Positions 12,482 to 25,982 of a stretch of DNA of 64,000 nucleotides are shown one piece after another; position 1 is the stretch's first letter, and each line of letters starts with the position of its first letter. Position numbers and translations under genes: made by a program. This DNA is from Physcomitrium patens (Eukaryota > Streptophyta > Bryopsida > Funariales > Funariaceae). The stretch is from contig NC_037256.1 of the NCBI RefSeq assembly GCF_000002425.4, positions 16,588,830-16,652,829 of the forward strand, given 5' to 3'. The notes beneath the pieces are model-generated. The model was not told the origin of the DNA, searched no databases, and saw only the letters and a list, made by a program, of their open reading frames with translations.

Positions 12482-13506
12482 ACTCCATAGCTTTGAACTC
12501 AATGCCACTACCAAATGGCTATCGCATCTGTCAAATAGTTGGCTGAATATATAATTACTTCAACGGTATTTGTCTTAGATAGTTGGAAATATTGTTTCAT
12601 ATTGAAGAGGCATTGACATACATCTTCTTATCTTGAAGTCCCACAGTATGTACTATGCTTACTTAATTTCAACTTAGCAAAAATCGACTCCCTTATCCTT
12701 GAGGCTTTTATTTGACCTTGATAAGTAACTATCTGGCCTAAGAAATATTGTATTTGAGCCTCCATCTGGGATTGCTCCACCATATCTTCCATACTATAAT
12801 TTATTCACTAGATTCCACTATTATAATGCCTTCTCACGTCCCAGTTGGCTTTTTAAGAGTAGCTTGTAGGATCTTCAATACAATATCCAGTGTGACTACA
12901 ACAATTAATCTTGGACTAGATTATGACTATTGAGACACCACCAAAAATAAATAGTCTAATACTCACTCTGATACCAATGAAATACAATTGATCTATTTCA
13001 AGTATTTAAGATTGTTCTAATCCATAGCAATATAAAACCTAATCACAACATAGGACAAATTAGACTAGAACAAAATTGAACAAAACTAAATAGAATGGGA
13101 CACGAAAGACAAAATTGAATAACCAAAATTAAAACAAAACAAAACAAAATAAAAAGATACAAAATCCAATTATATTAAGAGAATAGGTACGAAGCCATAT
13201 TTAACTAGATGCCTTAAAAGGCCTTGGCCAATCTTATTTATACTTTGTTCTATCACCTTAGACTTTCTAGAATGTTCTTAGGTAGTAGACTCACTTAGAT
13301 TATTGCCTTAAATTCCTTCTAGAAGGTTCTATGATAGGCCCTATCTAAATAACCACCCTAAACCTTTTCTAGAAGGTTTTATGATAGGATCCACCTAAAT
13401 AACCATTCTAAATTCTTTTCAAAATATTCTATGGTGGGTCCTATCTAGTCCACTAACCTAGTTTCAATTCTAGAAACTTCCATGATTCTAATTATCTATT
13501 CCTACA
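12482..13506 (-). mobile_element. Second Ty3/gypsy element: LTR, primer site and gag fragment
   Basis: The LTR runs from about 13506 (TGTAGGAATAG) to 12978 (GTATTTCA) on the minus strand. It is followed by a canonical initiator-methionine tRNA primer site, TGGTATCAGAGTGAG (12976-12962). Next comes a gag start: MEDMVEQSQMEAQIQYFLGQ, then, after a stop, EDVCQCLFNMKQYFQLSKT and a downstream IWW, the usual gag block of this class. The element is cut by the 5' LTR of the older chromovirus at 12481/12482. Its other half was not found left of 8020. The LTR holds internal near-repeats of about 55-60 bp (CTTCTAGAA... units). Confidence 0.8.
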
Positions 13507-15468
13507 CAAATATCTTATCTATACCTTGTTACACTATGAATCTTTATAAAGGTAAAGAAATCACTTGACATAGCTTGTATTTCCAAGTTGTAGGCTATAA
13601 GATTGTGAGTGGTTTTCATGTTTGGTGTGCAAGTGTTTGGAGTAAGTAAGGCATGTAAAATGTCTTTGAGACCACTCTTCATTTGGCATTTCTCACAAGT
13701 ATATATTATAAGAAGAATAATAGTAAATGCATAGAGAGTAAGATTCAGTTTTTTTAACCTCACTCTCTTGATTGATGGCCAAATTGGCATTAATGTGAGT
13801 CAGTTCTTTTCTAAGGTATTTTATAAATTCATAAGCTCCAAAATTCATTGAATCAAAAGGTTCAAAATATTACTTGCTTAAATTATCAAATTTTGGCATT
13901 GTGTAGTACTTCCTCAAGGTTGAAATTTGATATTTTGAAAATGCTTTTTTAGAAATCTAGTTATTTGAGGACATGATTATCCTTTGAGCTTGTGCATATA
14001 ACATTGCATGTAACATTGCATATAACATGTAATATTCAGTAATATTTTAGGTAGAAGATCAATTTGACTACTAGATATGAAGGGCTTAAAACAGCTAAAA
14101 GTCTAAGATTGTTCTTACATAATAAGATGTATAACATGACAAGGCAATACCTACATAACATTTGAATGTGAAAAGACAACCAATCACACATGTATATATA
14201 ACGTCACTTTAATAAGTTTGTCTTGATGTATATAACTTGTTATTTTCAAGAGGTGGAATTTGATACTAATAAATTGATAAGTTAATGCACAATGAATTAA
14301 GCAAAAGTGGTTTGCATAGAAGGTTTTGAAGATACAATCAACCAAATACCTTTGGTCCTATAAAGTATGTTTGATGGACCTAAGCTCAAATTCCAAGTTT
14401 TTTTTTTTTGAAAAAAGCTCATCAAAAAAATCTTGACTTTGATGCAAAATTCCTATTTTAAACAAAAGACCTACACCAATACTAGATTTGAAATCACACC
14501 AATGTTTTAATATTCTGGATTAAATTAACATTAAATGATCATGTCAACCTTGGAGGTGGACTAATGTTAATTCATGAAACAATGCAATATTAAGTTATGT
14601 TCAACTGATAAAGTAATGTAACAGACCATAAAACCAAAATACTGACTGAAATGTAAAGAGCCAAATGAAGTTAGTTACATGGAATTGGTGGAAAAACAAC
14701 ATTCTTTTTGAACAGTAAGGTAATGTTAATGTAACATGTCAGGAATTCAACACTGGTAAGTCCTAAAGGATAAATTAGAAAATGCTCATGTGCTGAGATG
14801 AAACGTATTTTTGGCTCACAAACATGTCTGAAAAAATGCTTCGTTGGAGTAAGGCTTTCTGTGACAATGGCACAAGTTCAACTAGTTATTAGAATACTCT
14901 TTCATGTTATAATTTAATCAATACAGAGAACTTTTGCAATACATTGAGCTCAGTGCAGGAAGATGTTGGAAGAATTGAAGTGGTCCTCTGAAACAGTTGC
15001 TGTTAAACAAGGGGAGTACTAACAATAAAAGATAACAGCTCTATTTTGAAAAAAAATCAATCACTTCAGTAAAGATCTTACTTAGGTAGACTTAAACCTA
15101 CCACGTCTTTCAAATTTCATGCCCTCAAACCAACATTCCAGCATACCACTCAATTACATTCCAGCCCAAACCTGGTCTTGGTGCCACAAAATCTGCCATG
15201 ATGAAGTATCATAAAAACATCGAGTACTAATCTGTTACTGTAAGTGAGTTACAAACAAAAATACTAAATAAATTTAATGGCTTACTTCTTGAAGAGTCTC
15301 CCAAAATAAGGTCAAATCTCAAACTATTTTTCTGGTGAACCCGTCCTGTCCAGGGTGAGCCAGAGTTCATTCAACTTGGTCCATGAAGGATACTCACATT
15401 GTGTACATATTCCTTTTGTAATGCACTACCCGTAAACAAAGTTGTAAAATGTTTCTACCCTAGCTAAA
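13507..15468. other. AT-rich intergenic DNA downstream of the SAAL1-like gene
   Basis: No coding region or RNA gene was recognised. Open frames are short and show no conserved motif. The last few hundred bases before 15469 are less AT-rich and probably include the 3' untranslated region of the SAAL1-like gene. Confidence 0.5.
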
Positions 15469-18400
15469 CTATCTCCCAAGAACCTGATCATGCATGACAG
15501 AATCCGGAGAGATTGAGTAGTTTCCGAGAAGTTGGCAAGCATTTTGTGCAGCACGCACAGCTTCTGCACCACGGTTTTCTGTCTGAGAATCTGAAGCCAA
15601 CCAGCCTTCCAGGATGTGAGCAATATTCGCAATCTGCAGCAACTGTGTCAAGGCAATATACTAGAACCTTTCATTTATATACTATTTTATCAGTTTATGA
15701 AAAGTGCCAATTATAAACTAATAATGTGGAGCATTATTCAAATCAAAGAGGATACAGTGGTGAGCTTGGCTTGGCGACCACAACTGGGAGCAACACCCGA
15801 TGCTCTTTCTTCATCTTCATGCTCGTCCTCATCCCTATGATCATCCAGATCATCCATGAGCAGGTTGGACCCCTCAGCAAACGCAGCCATCAAGCTGGTT
15901 TGTTCATCAGATGGGAGCTCAGACTGACTGGCCTGTAGGTGCTGACACACTCTTTGTAAAATGCTCCACAAAGCATTCCGCGCTCCCGAGTCTTCAGTCA
16001 CTTGTGGCAGTAGTCCTATTAGGTGTGTGATCATATTTCCACCTGGAGGCCAGAAACTCAAATTCAGAGAACATTCTTCATTGAGAAACAAGTCATTAGC
16101 TGGGCAGCGCTAGTAGAAACATGGACATAAATGACCCACCAAGTTGAACAAAATTTGGTAACGACGGTCACTTATTCTTGAATTAATCTTGTTCGGTGTC
16201 CAACTTCATCCATCTAGATTACCTCAGCAGGTCACAGACCTTATTTCTACTTGCGCAAGAAGTGCAAAACTAGACTATTCAGATGGTAATATAATCGTAA
16301 GACGTTTGATTAAAGTATTAGTAGCAACTCAGTTACCTTGTAAAAATTCGAGTATGAGACTGTTTTTCTCTGTGAGTAAATTAGCAATCAAAACTGTTCC
16401 AGTAATACCTGATGGTCCAACCTGCAACAGAAACATATAAGCATCCAAGCAGTTGTCGCCATGGCATACATTGCAACATGAAATGCCCGCCTCGGGATTT
16501 ATCCAAAAGCAATTGTGCGATGTGTGCTCATATTGTACAACATTCAGCTCCCAAATGTAAACAAGAGAAAAGGGACACAGGACGTAGCTAGTGAAAACCA
16601 GCACAAACTTGAACTTCACATTATCTAGTAGCTAGGGGAAAAACAACAATTTAGAGTCGGACTTGGGTTATTAGCGTAGTTGCCCGCCAACCGTAAGACT
16701 AAAGATTAATGAGCTTAATTCAAGAGCTAAGACAGGTACGATGATAGCGACTACAGTGAGATCCAAAGTATCAATACATTTGCAAAATTTTGTGAATTGA
16801 TAATTTCGAACTAAATATAAAGCTTCTCTACAGCCAAGAACATAGCAAAGTAACAAGTGCAGCTTCGATTACTCCCTTACCTCGTCCTTATGAGAGAGGC
16901 GAATGACCTGACAAGCTAGAGAGAACAGTTTTTGATTGGAGGCAAGTTGGGTGGCAAATTCATCAGCCAGAGAAAGAGCCTCTGCAATTTGTAACACTAT
17001 ATCCAATACAGCATCTCTGCATAAATAAGAATCCAAACACCAGTCAGCATGCACTCAAACGGAGAACTTAAAGGAAAAGAGGACAGAAAAGGGTAAGTAA
17101 TAAAAATAAGAATAGAGAAACTTTCTGACCCGCAAGTGGATGTTCCTTCGGTGATAGCTGTAACCTCGCCCTCTATGAGATCTGTCAAGAGCTCAGGCAG
17201 CCCCATGCGCAGAAGAGTAGGTAGTAGAGCAGAGAATGCTTCTTGCTTGCTGTCCACAATCGCTAGCAGCAACTCAGTACTCTGCAACAACAATAAGAGA
17301 AAAATGAAATCCCACTGGGTATGACATAGGTTGAGAAGAATACTGCAAATTAAATGAATCAGTTTGAGAGGCAGACCTTTTCTCGGAGCTGGGAATTCAT
17401 AGTGTTGTCTGCAATCCACATAATACGTTTCAGAACTTCTTCTTTTTGAAGCGCGTTAATCCAAGCCCCTGCTGCATCACTATGTAGACCTGCACTCAAC
17501 AATCTATAACAGGCCCGCGACCGTATCACCAGAAATGTAGAATAAATTACAAAGCCGAGTTGGCAACAATGAATGTAAGTAAGATTCCGTCTGTCAACAT
17601 ATGCAAGTTCCTACTATGGAAAACAAAAGCGTTACCGGGAGGCAGTTAAGCGTTACAATAATGACCTGCAGGTTTCACAGAGGCTGGGTGGATCTTCAAA
17701 TTGAAGCTGCTGTATAACTGTCGGTACTAAGCCCTCAAAATTCACCATAATCATTTCTGGCTTAGTGTGGCAAGCCAAATTTCCAAGTATTCCTAGACAT
17801 ATTTCCTGTTAACTTTTGTCAGGATATGAAAAGACAACCAGTCTGATGAGTATAGGTGAAATTCTGCACCAACTTCCATGCATGGCTTGAACCCAATTCA
17901 GAAGTTAACTAAACAAGTGAAGTGAGCAAACGAAATGAGCAGACGAGGTTTGAAGGGCACACCCGCATCCGATCAGATTGTGGGAGGCACAATATGGCCA
18001 GCAAGACATCGAGTATGCGATTGTCCACCTGACGTACATATACATCGACAATTTTAGGATGAGTTAATCCAAGCCAGGCCTAAGAAAGACTGAACCCACA
18101 AATTGATGCAGATCACCAAATAGAGAAGTTAGGTATTGGATACACACGAATCCATCCCATTTCTTAGCGCACAGACTTAGACTCTTAGGATTCTTGACTG
18201 TGGACACATATTAAAGTTTAGGGTTTAGGTTGTTTGAGGATGCCACCTTCAATACGGCCGAATCTGTGCAATATGAGATGATCTTACCAGAAACTCTGCT
18301 TGTGTTTCGTTGGCCGCAAGGTCCCAAAGCACACAACCGGCTTCTTCTCGAATCTCTTCCAGCTCAATGGGTCCACTGACCGCCGATTTCTGGGCGGCTC

Positions 18401-19321
18401 CATCACGAGTCTCCAGATTCGCCACTCCACCATCCTTCTCTTCAAAATCATCAGAACCACTCAAGTCCTGAGCACCATTATCTGTTTCTGGGAGATTCTT
18501 AACATCGCTTTCCTTGTGATGAGATGCCCTCAGGTCATTCACCAATCCTTCGGTTCCAGGGTCCGTTGCCTTTCGTGTCAGAGTTTCTGCTTTCTCCCCC
18601 ACTGCTGCGTCTTCTTTGACGATCTCCCCTGAAACTGCTCTGCATTTCGACTCCAGCTCACTGGAGTCTTGTCTATTACTCAATGGATCTTCCAAGAGGT
18701 CTCCGCCGACTTTGGGCGCCGCAGTCTTAATGGGCAAAAGCTGGCGGATGAGATGGATAATGTGGCTGGGGTCAATGGTGCTCGAATACCCGGCAACCTG
18801 CAACCCACCAAAACACATCCACTCTTTCACAGGTCCACAATTCGCAACGCATGAGCGCAATAATTTCTCCTCAAAACCCTATTCGTGACAATAATAATGC
18901 ACAGGACTCGTTGGGCATTGAAAAGCTGGTTTCGGTCTCTAATTAATTCTGGTTCTGTACTTCCAACCATCACAAGTCAAACGTATACGCCAAAACACAT
19001 TCGACAGACACTCCTAACATTACTTCCCATTCGATTCTTCATAGCTATGCACCCGAGGATAATGTGCGCCAATTTCCAAGCCCTTGTTATTTAGAACAAC
19101 TCTCTGATTGCAATACTCCGTCAGAGGTATCTATTGAAACCGACGCAAAAGTCGATCCCAAGTCACAGCTCTCGCTGCCAGGATTCTAGAGAAGATGCAA
19201 ACCTGCACACAGCGAATGAACCGCAAACCTGATCATATTCGGGCTCGGGTAGCGTCGGTGGAAGCTCCGACAAATCGCAAGGAGTGCAAGCAATCTTTTC
19301 GCCATCGTTCGTCCGATCCAT
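15469..19321 (-). CDS. SAAL1: SAAL1-like armadillo-repeat protein
   Basis: Ten exons join in phase: 19229-19321, 18288-18797, 17963-18028, 17666-17805, 17503-17377, 17281-17130, 17016-16881, 16421-16337, 16042-15756 and 15642-15469. Together they give 1770 nt, or 589 aa plus stop. Landmarks shared with animal SAAL1 (from memory) are a VLWDLA block, then EICLGILGNLAC (human REICVGILGNMAC), DPPSLCETCRLLSAGL and AWINALQKEEVLKRIMWI. The protein is ARM-like helical. Residues about 80-165 form a low-complexity acidic insert rich in S, E and D, and a second acidic run (LMDDLDDHRDEDEHEDEE) lies near the C-terminus. Human SAAL1 is linked to cell proliferation; the plant role is not established. Exon 1 is the least certain: the donor at 19228 (CAG/GT) was chosen because it keeps phase and splices to VAGYSSTIDPSHIIHLI. 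The other exons rest on homology and phase. Confidence 0.86.
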
Positions 19322-19329
19322 GGCGAACA

Positions 19330-22300
19330 AAAATCCCCGCCGCTGCAACTTGGAGAATGTATGCTCCTCGTTTGGTCATTGCCCACTCAACATTTCCAGC
19401 TCCATAGCTGTGCACAACTTCAACATCCCTGCAACGATTTGTAGGCGGCACGTACACTGAAAGGTGTACTTACCCCTTTCGCCACCTCACCCTCGCCAGA
19501 TCATCAATCCGCTTGCGTGGAAACTCCACATCATCATCTCCATCGATGCTTTTCAACCTGTTGCCCACTTTTGGAGTAGCAAACTGAATGAACCAGAGTA
19601 CCCAAAACGAACAAGAAGGAAGGGAAAACATGCTCCTAAGAATCACACTCTTCCTGGTCTTCTTGCATCAGTTCTCCCTTTCGAAGCATCTTAACCCTAT
19701 AGCTCAATACATGTAGAAGCTTCGACAAATGTGTGTGCTCCAGCTTCAATGCATTTGCAGATCATCGTGTCGCTGGGCAATGCGAAGAAATGGGGATAAC
19801 GATTCGAAGACGCATTGAGTCAGTGTAGATGTTAAATTCATTGCTACCTGAAAGATGATGATCTCGCTGGATCAGTAGTGTATACAGCTTCCATGAAAGT
19901 GAAGTATGAGTTAAAGAATGATGAAGGAATGGCAGAGAAGAGTGGACGAAATGGCCCAAGGATTGTGTTGGGTCGGATACTGCTGGCATGGTATTGGAAA
20001 TCGGAGTTTATGGCTGGATTCTGCAACTAGCACAGCAACGCAGCGGGTAGCGAGATGGCGAGGCCTTTGGAAAAACCATGTCGGTGCCTTCTTATCCTGT
20101 TTGCCCCAGGTTTATTGTCAGAGTCCTTTGCTATCCCTGGTTCTCACGCGTGACTCTCGGAGACTTCATACTGACAATCTCACAGTCGGACTTGAAGTAA
20201 TTAATCAGTAGCAAGAACTGGTGTGATGGGTGTTATTGTTTTCATGCCCTAGCTGTTGGTGTGGATTACAGAGACGTGGCGACGATGTTAGAAATTATGT
20301 CTCGCGGCATAGACGGCGTGGTGAGCATGATTCTTCCACTTCTGCAGGAGTTGTAGCAGTCGCTCTTCTGACTTGTACTGTTAACATCGCTACAAATAGT
20401 GTAGCTATTATCATGGCAGATTCCTCACAGTAGCCAAATTGCATAGGTAATCAATTCTCATGTTCAGAAACAAGCCGCAAGAGACAATTTGTCGCACTAG
20501 ATGCTGTGAAATCCTTCTGTGCCGTTACAGCAAGGATTGATTACAACTCTGCCAGTATGTGTGTTTCTGCCTCTTGAAAATTTCATGTGCGCTTCTTGGA
20601 TGCAGACTATTATGGCGGGGGCTATTCGCTGCGCAAATAGCAAATTGGTGTGTGAGCTCTATTTGAGCTGCAGTTCAATATCATGGAGGCTTCGAGTGGG
20701 TTCGTTTCTGTCTCACAATCGTTGTCGTGGTGGTGTAGGATCCTTGGTATGGAAGTTGAAGGCTCATGAAGGACCTACTATTCTTGTTTGGTTTGCGTCG
20801 ATGTTAGGCTGGCATTGAGTATTCTGGTTGTACGGGCCATTGGTTTTCCAGATTGCAAACCCTACATATATAGTACCTTGATTGGATTCAATTTCGGTCA
20901 TTCTTATAAAGACCACTACTTGGACAGATGAAGTCCAGTTCTCTGTTGAGCTTCCTGTATCCCCTTGTAGCAGCATGGACTACTGAAGGCGAAATATGGT
21001 ATGACGGATGGACGGATGACAGAGCAACATTTGCTCAAATATAGTGCTGGAATCGAGTTACCTGTCGGCGACTTAAATCTGTCACCCGTGCTTGAATCCT
21101 ACAGACGCTGTACTTCGTCGCAATTGGGATGGAAGAGGTGCGATTCTAACCACAGGTGTTCAAACGCTTCTGGACCTTCATTGTACGATGTTTGTATGAA
21201 GGCAGTTTTGAGCAGGACCGGCCCGCCGATTCTTCTTTACACAAACGTTAAGTTCGTACTTACAATGAAACAAATGTGTGGTTCATCATCGTTCTTACAC
21301 TTGTTACTTTCTGCTTCTTTTGTTTTGGGGGGATTCATCTCATTTGGAGTGGCGAGAATTTGAGAAGGATTATGAGATTGTGCTGTTCAGAAGTGATCAA
21401 GAACGGGTGTAAGGATGCGAGCTATTCAGATCAGTGGCATGCTGAAAAACCTAGACTCGTCGATCGCCGCGCCTGCACCCTCACCCTTGCGAGGCTGGTG
21501 GCAGTTCTCGGCAACTGTGTGTCAGGAATTCAGTGTACGTCGTCTCTTTGCCTGAGATTTTTCCTCGGGATATTCTGTTGGAGCGTGTGTTCGGGAACCG
21601 GGGCTCACAAAGAAGCTGCGGCGGGTACTGGAGGTCACGAAGGTGGGGCAAGTCATCCTGCTCGGTTTCTGATTGTTTTTGTCTCTTGAATGAACCGGTG
21701 TTGGAGGATTGTGAGGAATGATTTGTTGGTTAAGAATGTTGGCATGCATCACTCTTGGACTAAGTAATGAATGAGCCGAAAAATTGACGAAAATAGCAGA
21801 TTTGGAAACGTATCGTAGGCACCCATGATCTGCTCAACTCTCGCCACACACATGCCAAAACCCTTCAGCTCTTGAATGCATCTCACTATGGCTTCTGAAT
21901 ATTCATTTGGCTTCTCTTCGGTTGTAAGAGACTTGTGCGATGCCTTGGCAAAATTTTGGTTGTGTGATTTGAAAACCCTATGAGGACGTGTTTGCAATCA
22001 GCCCATCGACCTACTTCGCAAGCTCAATACCAACTAAGACTTTGTTTCACTTAATGCATTTTTTCCCATGGTTATTGCCTCTGTTCTTGCTCGTGAACCC
22101 GCGGCTTGAATGAACTAGCGCAAGAGCAGAAGCAAGCAGTAAATGCGCAAATTATAAAGACATTGTACTTAAAGAAGAGGTCATAGATAAGATAATCTAG
22201 GTTCCCCAGTCAGAGTGAGCCCCCTTCCACACAAAGATGCCGTTCTTGTCGAGGTATTTGAGACCAAATTACATCCAAAGAATTCTGCGACGGCGGTGAA

Positions 22301-23760
22301 GCAAAGAGCGATTCTTATAGACGATATTTGGCATGAAGCGGGCAGTTGATCTATTGATACAGATAGGTATACGAAACGCCTTCTATTAGGATATGTTTAT
22401 TCAGCCACTGAGGTACACATACTCACTGACTACTCTCCAGTTCAAGTTTACATTCTGAGTGCCGATGCTTCAACTATTTTGCATGTGATTGTTGTTAACA
22501 ATAAGTATGTGCGTAAAAATTGAATTAGTTTGATTGTGAACACACGGAGTGGGAGTTTTTGTTATGAATGCTATGGTGCAGGGTCTTCCTATAATTAAAT
22601 AATTCGGTGTGAATTTCAAGTCAGCTATTCACAGAAATATAAACATAATAAGATCACAGAAAGATTCACTCACCCTTGTGAAAATATTTTCAGCAGTATG
22701 AACATCTGCTGGCAAGGAAGAACGTTTCCCAAGTACATACCAAGTCCTTCAAGTTGCTTTTGTGACAATGGTTTTGAGATGCTTTACATGACGGTTTGAG
22801 ATCCTTCACGATTGCAGGTCTTCGTGGTTCAGGGACGTTTCTGAAGCGCCGGATAAAGCATGGTATCGATTGCGGAAAGACTAAACAAGAGGTTATTTCA
22901 TTTCATATCCTCGTCATGTTAATGACGCAGCACTTAAAATCCCCAATGAAATTTTGTGAGAACTCTGACGTTGGATGTATCGAATTAGGTGTCCACAAAT
23001 CTAACCCCTGCTTAGTTTCGAAGGTTCTTTTACGGAGCTCTATCCACCAAACAGATTTCAGAGCCACGGTTGTATAGTCGTGTTCAAAGTGCGAGCCACT
23101 GCAACGTGTATAAAACCGTTCAGCTACCATGTTTGTGGAAAGTCCTCTTAGTCATGGTTAAGTTGCCTCCATGCTTCGCAATTGGCACAAGCTGTTAGCG
23201 TGTCTTTGAGCAATTCTATCTTTGACTCTTCAACAGGAGTTCTCAGTTACACCGAACTTCTGGTGCGTTCCTCAAACTGTAAAACGTTTTTGACGATTCA
23301 ATGGATTGTACGTCAAGATTCACAGGTTCTACAGTGTACTTAGTATGTTTTCTCTCACATAATGCTGAACTTGCATAATCTCTAGACTCTGGCAGGTTAC
23401 CGAAAGACCTCAGTGCAACGACCTCTGCTCAGACGAAACCTGTGGAATGATACCAGGAACAGTGAGCTATGTATGCCACAGGAGATCTCCGCTTCACTCT
23501 GCTTGTCTTCAATCAACAGTCTGATGTACCTTGGTACCCCACCTTGCTAAACAACTTGTTGACCCGCCTAGCATATCTTCAATCTGAACTAACAATCTGA
23601 TCTTACATTTGTTTAGCAAGGTGTGTTAGCCAGTGGTTAACCCATCTAGTTAAATTAAACAACTTGGAAGCTAATCTAATACTAAGCGCGTCACTAAAAG
23701 AAGCAGGAGGCAGGTGTACTGTGAGCTTCAAAGCTGTTTCCTATCAACATTTAGAGAACA
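19330..23760. other. Gene-like composition, no recognisable gene
   Basis: About 4.4 kb of normal base composition with no transposon signature. Open frames up to 137 codons occur on both strands (for example 21276-21689 plus and 21749-21997 minus), but none has a family motif or consistent splice-linked exons. The minus frame at 21749-21997 reads GFGMCVARVEQIMGAYDTF, which looks more protein-like than most but I do not recognise it. The first kilobase is probably the promoter and leader of the SAAL1-like gene. A noncoding transcript or a decayed gene is possible. An inverted repeat CACCTTGCTAAACA is found near 23540 and 23620. Confidence 0.45.
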
Positions 23761-25646
23761 CCCACTTCAGGTTAATATTAGTTTTAATTGTTTAAGTCAT
23801 ATGTATGTGTTTATGAATGTATGTCTTATGTATTAAAATCGTATATCCTGTTTGTGCTTGCTGAAAGAAAAAATCATCCATAGTAACAGATACCATTTGT
23901 AGAATTTTTTAACCCTCCAACACAGTTTCCCTCCATTCATTTTTGAAAGATGGTCTTTTGCTATTTTGTCAATGCACAACTCCTTTTATACCTATTTGAT
24001 CGTTTATTCAAGTAGATTGGCTACTTTTTATTATTAATGAATATTTTCTATTTATAGGTTCTAAAATTACCAACTTGTGACACTTTCTCAATGTTATGTT
24101 CTCTAAATTGTTTTTAAAGAGTGATTTTAAAGGTATATGTTGAAATTTAGGTTTTTCTTTTTTCTTTTTTATATAATCATTTTGTGATGCTGTATTTTTA
24201 TTATTATTTTAATGAATTACAGACTCTAAATTTGAAGCATATTTATTTGTTTTACAAAAAAAAAAAAATTAAAAGAAAGAACATGGATAAATCAAATAAG
24301 CAGAATAATTGAAAGTGACTTTATGAGTAAGGTAATGGATTTTTTGAGTTTCATTATTCCAACATATCATTAAAGGTATCATGTATTATAATTACTACAA
24401 GAATAATCATTTCAATATTATTTCATGAATTAAATATATAATTTATTTACATAGGAGATGTTTTCAAAGTGTAGGTTTAAAAAACTATTATTTTATTAAA
24501 AGTATGTGTATACATACAATGTATGTTTAGAATTTTGTTTTTTAATATATATTATAATTTAAAATACATCACAAACCAAAACTAAAAACTTACATAGTTG
24601 CATTTCATATTTTTTTTCTTGTACTTTATAATTATATTTTAAAGATTTTATTATTAATATTATTCATAGATATACTTTTTTTTAAAGTATTTTCAAATAG
24701 ATTGTTTAGTTTAGTGGATTTTCATCCACTTAATATTTTTTAATAATTAACTTTGTTAGTATCAACTAAAGTTTAAAGATTTAGGTGGAGAAACTCCCTT
24801 GACTTGATTTTCTTCTCAAGTCAAGTCTTATGAGTGGTTTTGAGAGAGAATAAGTTATTGTTATAAGATTTTGCTTGGCTATGGTGATTAGCCTTTAAGT
24901 AAAGTTTTAGGATTTTGTTTTATACACACTTGCACTATTGGATTCCTTCTTAGTGCTATAAAAGATAGCTTCATTTAGTAGTATTTAGATTTTCCATCTT
25001 TCCTTGAGAGTGTGTTTCTTGAATATTTGTATTTGGTATAGATAGCATACTTCATGTTAATTATTGATACTCAATTTGTTGTGTATGACAATCTTTATTT
25101 ATGTAAAAAAATATTTTTATTCATTTGATATTTTATTTTATTTTTTATAAATTTTTTTAGAGTTATTTTATTTTATATTTAATATTTATAGCATTATAAG
25201 TTTGATAAGAAAAAAATAATGTGCCATGATACTTGACTTTCACACAAAACTCTACTATCTCAAGTATGTCTAAATAAAATAAAAAATAGAAAACTATGCA
25301 TGAAAAAAATGAAAATTGTTGTATGGGACAAATTAAGAAGAAAGTAAAATATATGAAAAGATAGAGAAAAAGAAATAATTCTCTTCCAAAGTAAAGTTGA
25401 AGAACCACCACCATTGCATCAAACTTAGAATTATTTTTAAGTTTAACAAAAAGAAATAAAAGAATCCTTGGTTTACTTGAATAGCCTCTATCTATATATC
25501 TATATATATATATATATATATATTCTTATATGTATAGATTATTTTTTATTCTATTTTCATTCATATTATTTGTTGGTAGTAGTATTAGAAGAAAATAAGA
25601 GAACAAAGTATTAGAGACCATGAACATAATTGCATATATAACACAC

Positions 25647-25693
<47 letters not shown>

Positions 25694-25982
25694 TTGTTCA
25701 AATTACAAACATTCATTAAATATAAAATAGAGATAACTTGTATGAATATATATATATATATATATAGAAAGGAAGGCTGTAATATGAGTATGGCAGCTCC
25801 GTCTTAAACTTATAAATTTATCTTCTTCCTTTATAATATACAAACATTAATTATTATTATTACTTTTTGTGTTTTCAAGTATGTGGCACAATATTTATTA
25901 TTTTAGCAAAGACCACATGTACTTTAAATCAAACTATATTACATGAAATATAAAAATATATATAAATATATATATAAAAATA
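23761..25982. other. AT-rich intergenic DNA, possible solo copia LTR at 24753-25088
   Basis: AT-rich, with TA microsatellites at 25496-25523, 25668-25692 and 25747-25766 and a TAAC run at about 25651-25668. The sub-region 24753-25088 starts TGTTAGTATCAAC, contains a TATAAAAGATAG promoter-like box and a purine-poor TTTCCATCTTTCC tract, and ends TGTGTATGACA. That layout suggests a solo LTR, but no second copy or clear target-site duplication was seen, so it is only a suggestion. Confidence 0.35.

Noticed and set aside
23540..23635. Inverted repeat CACCTTGCTAAACA as a MITE or hairpin gene
   Set aside because: Only about 14 bp, no target duplication and no element-like boundary.
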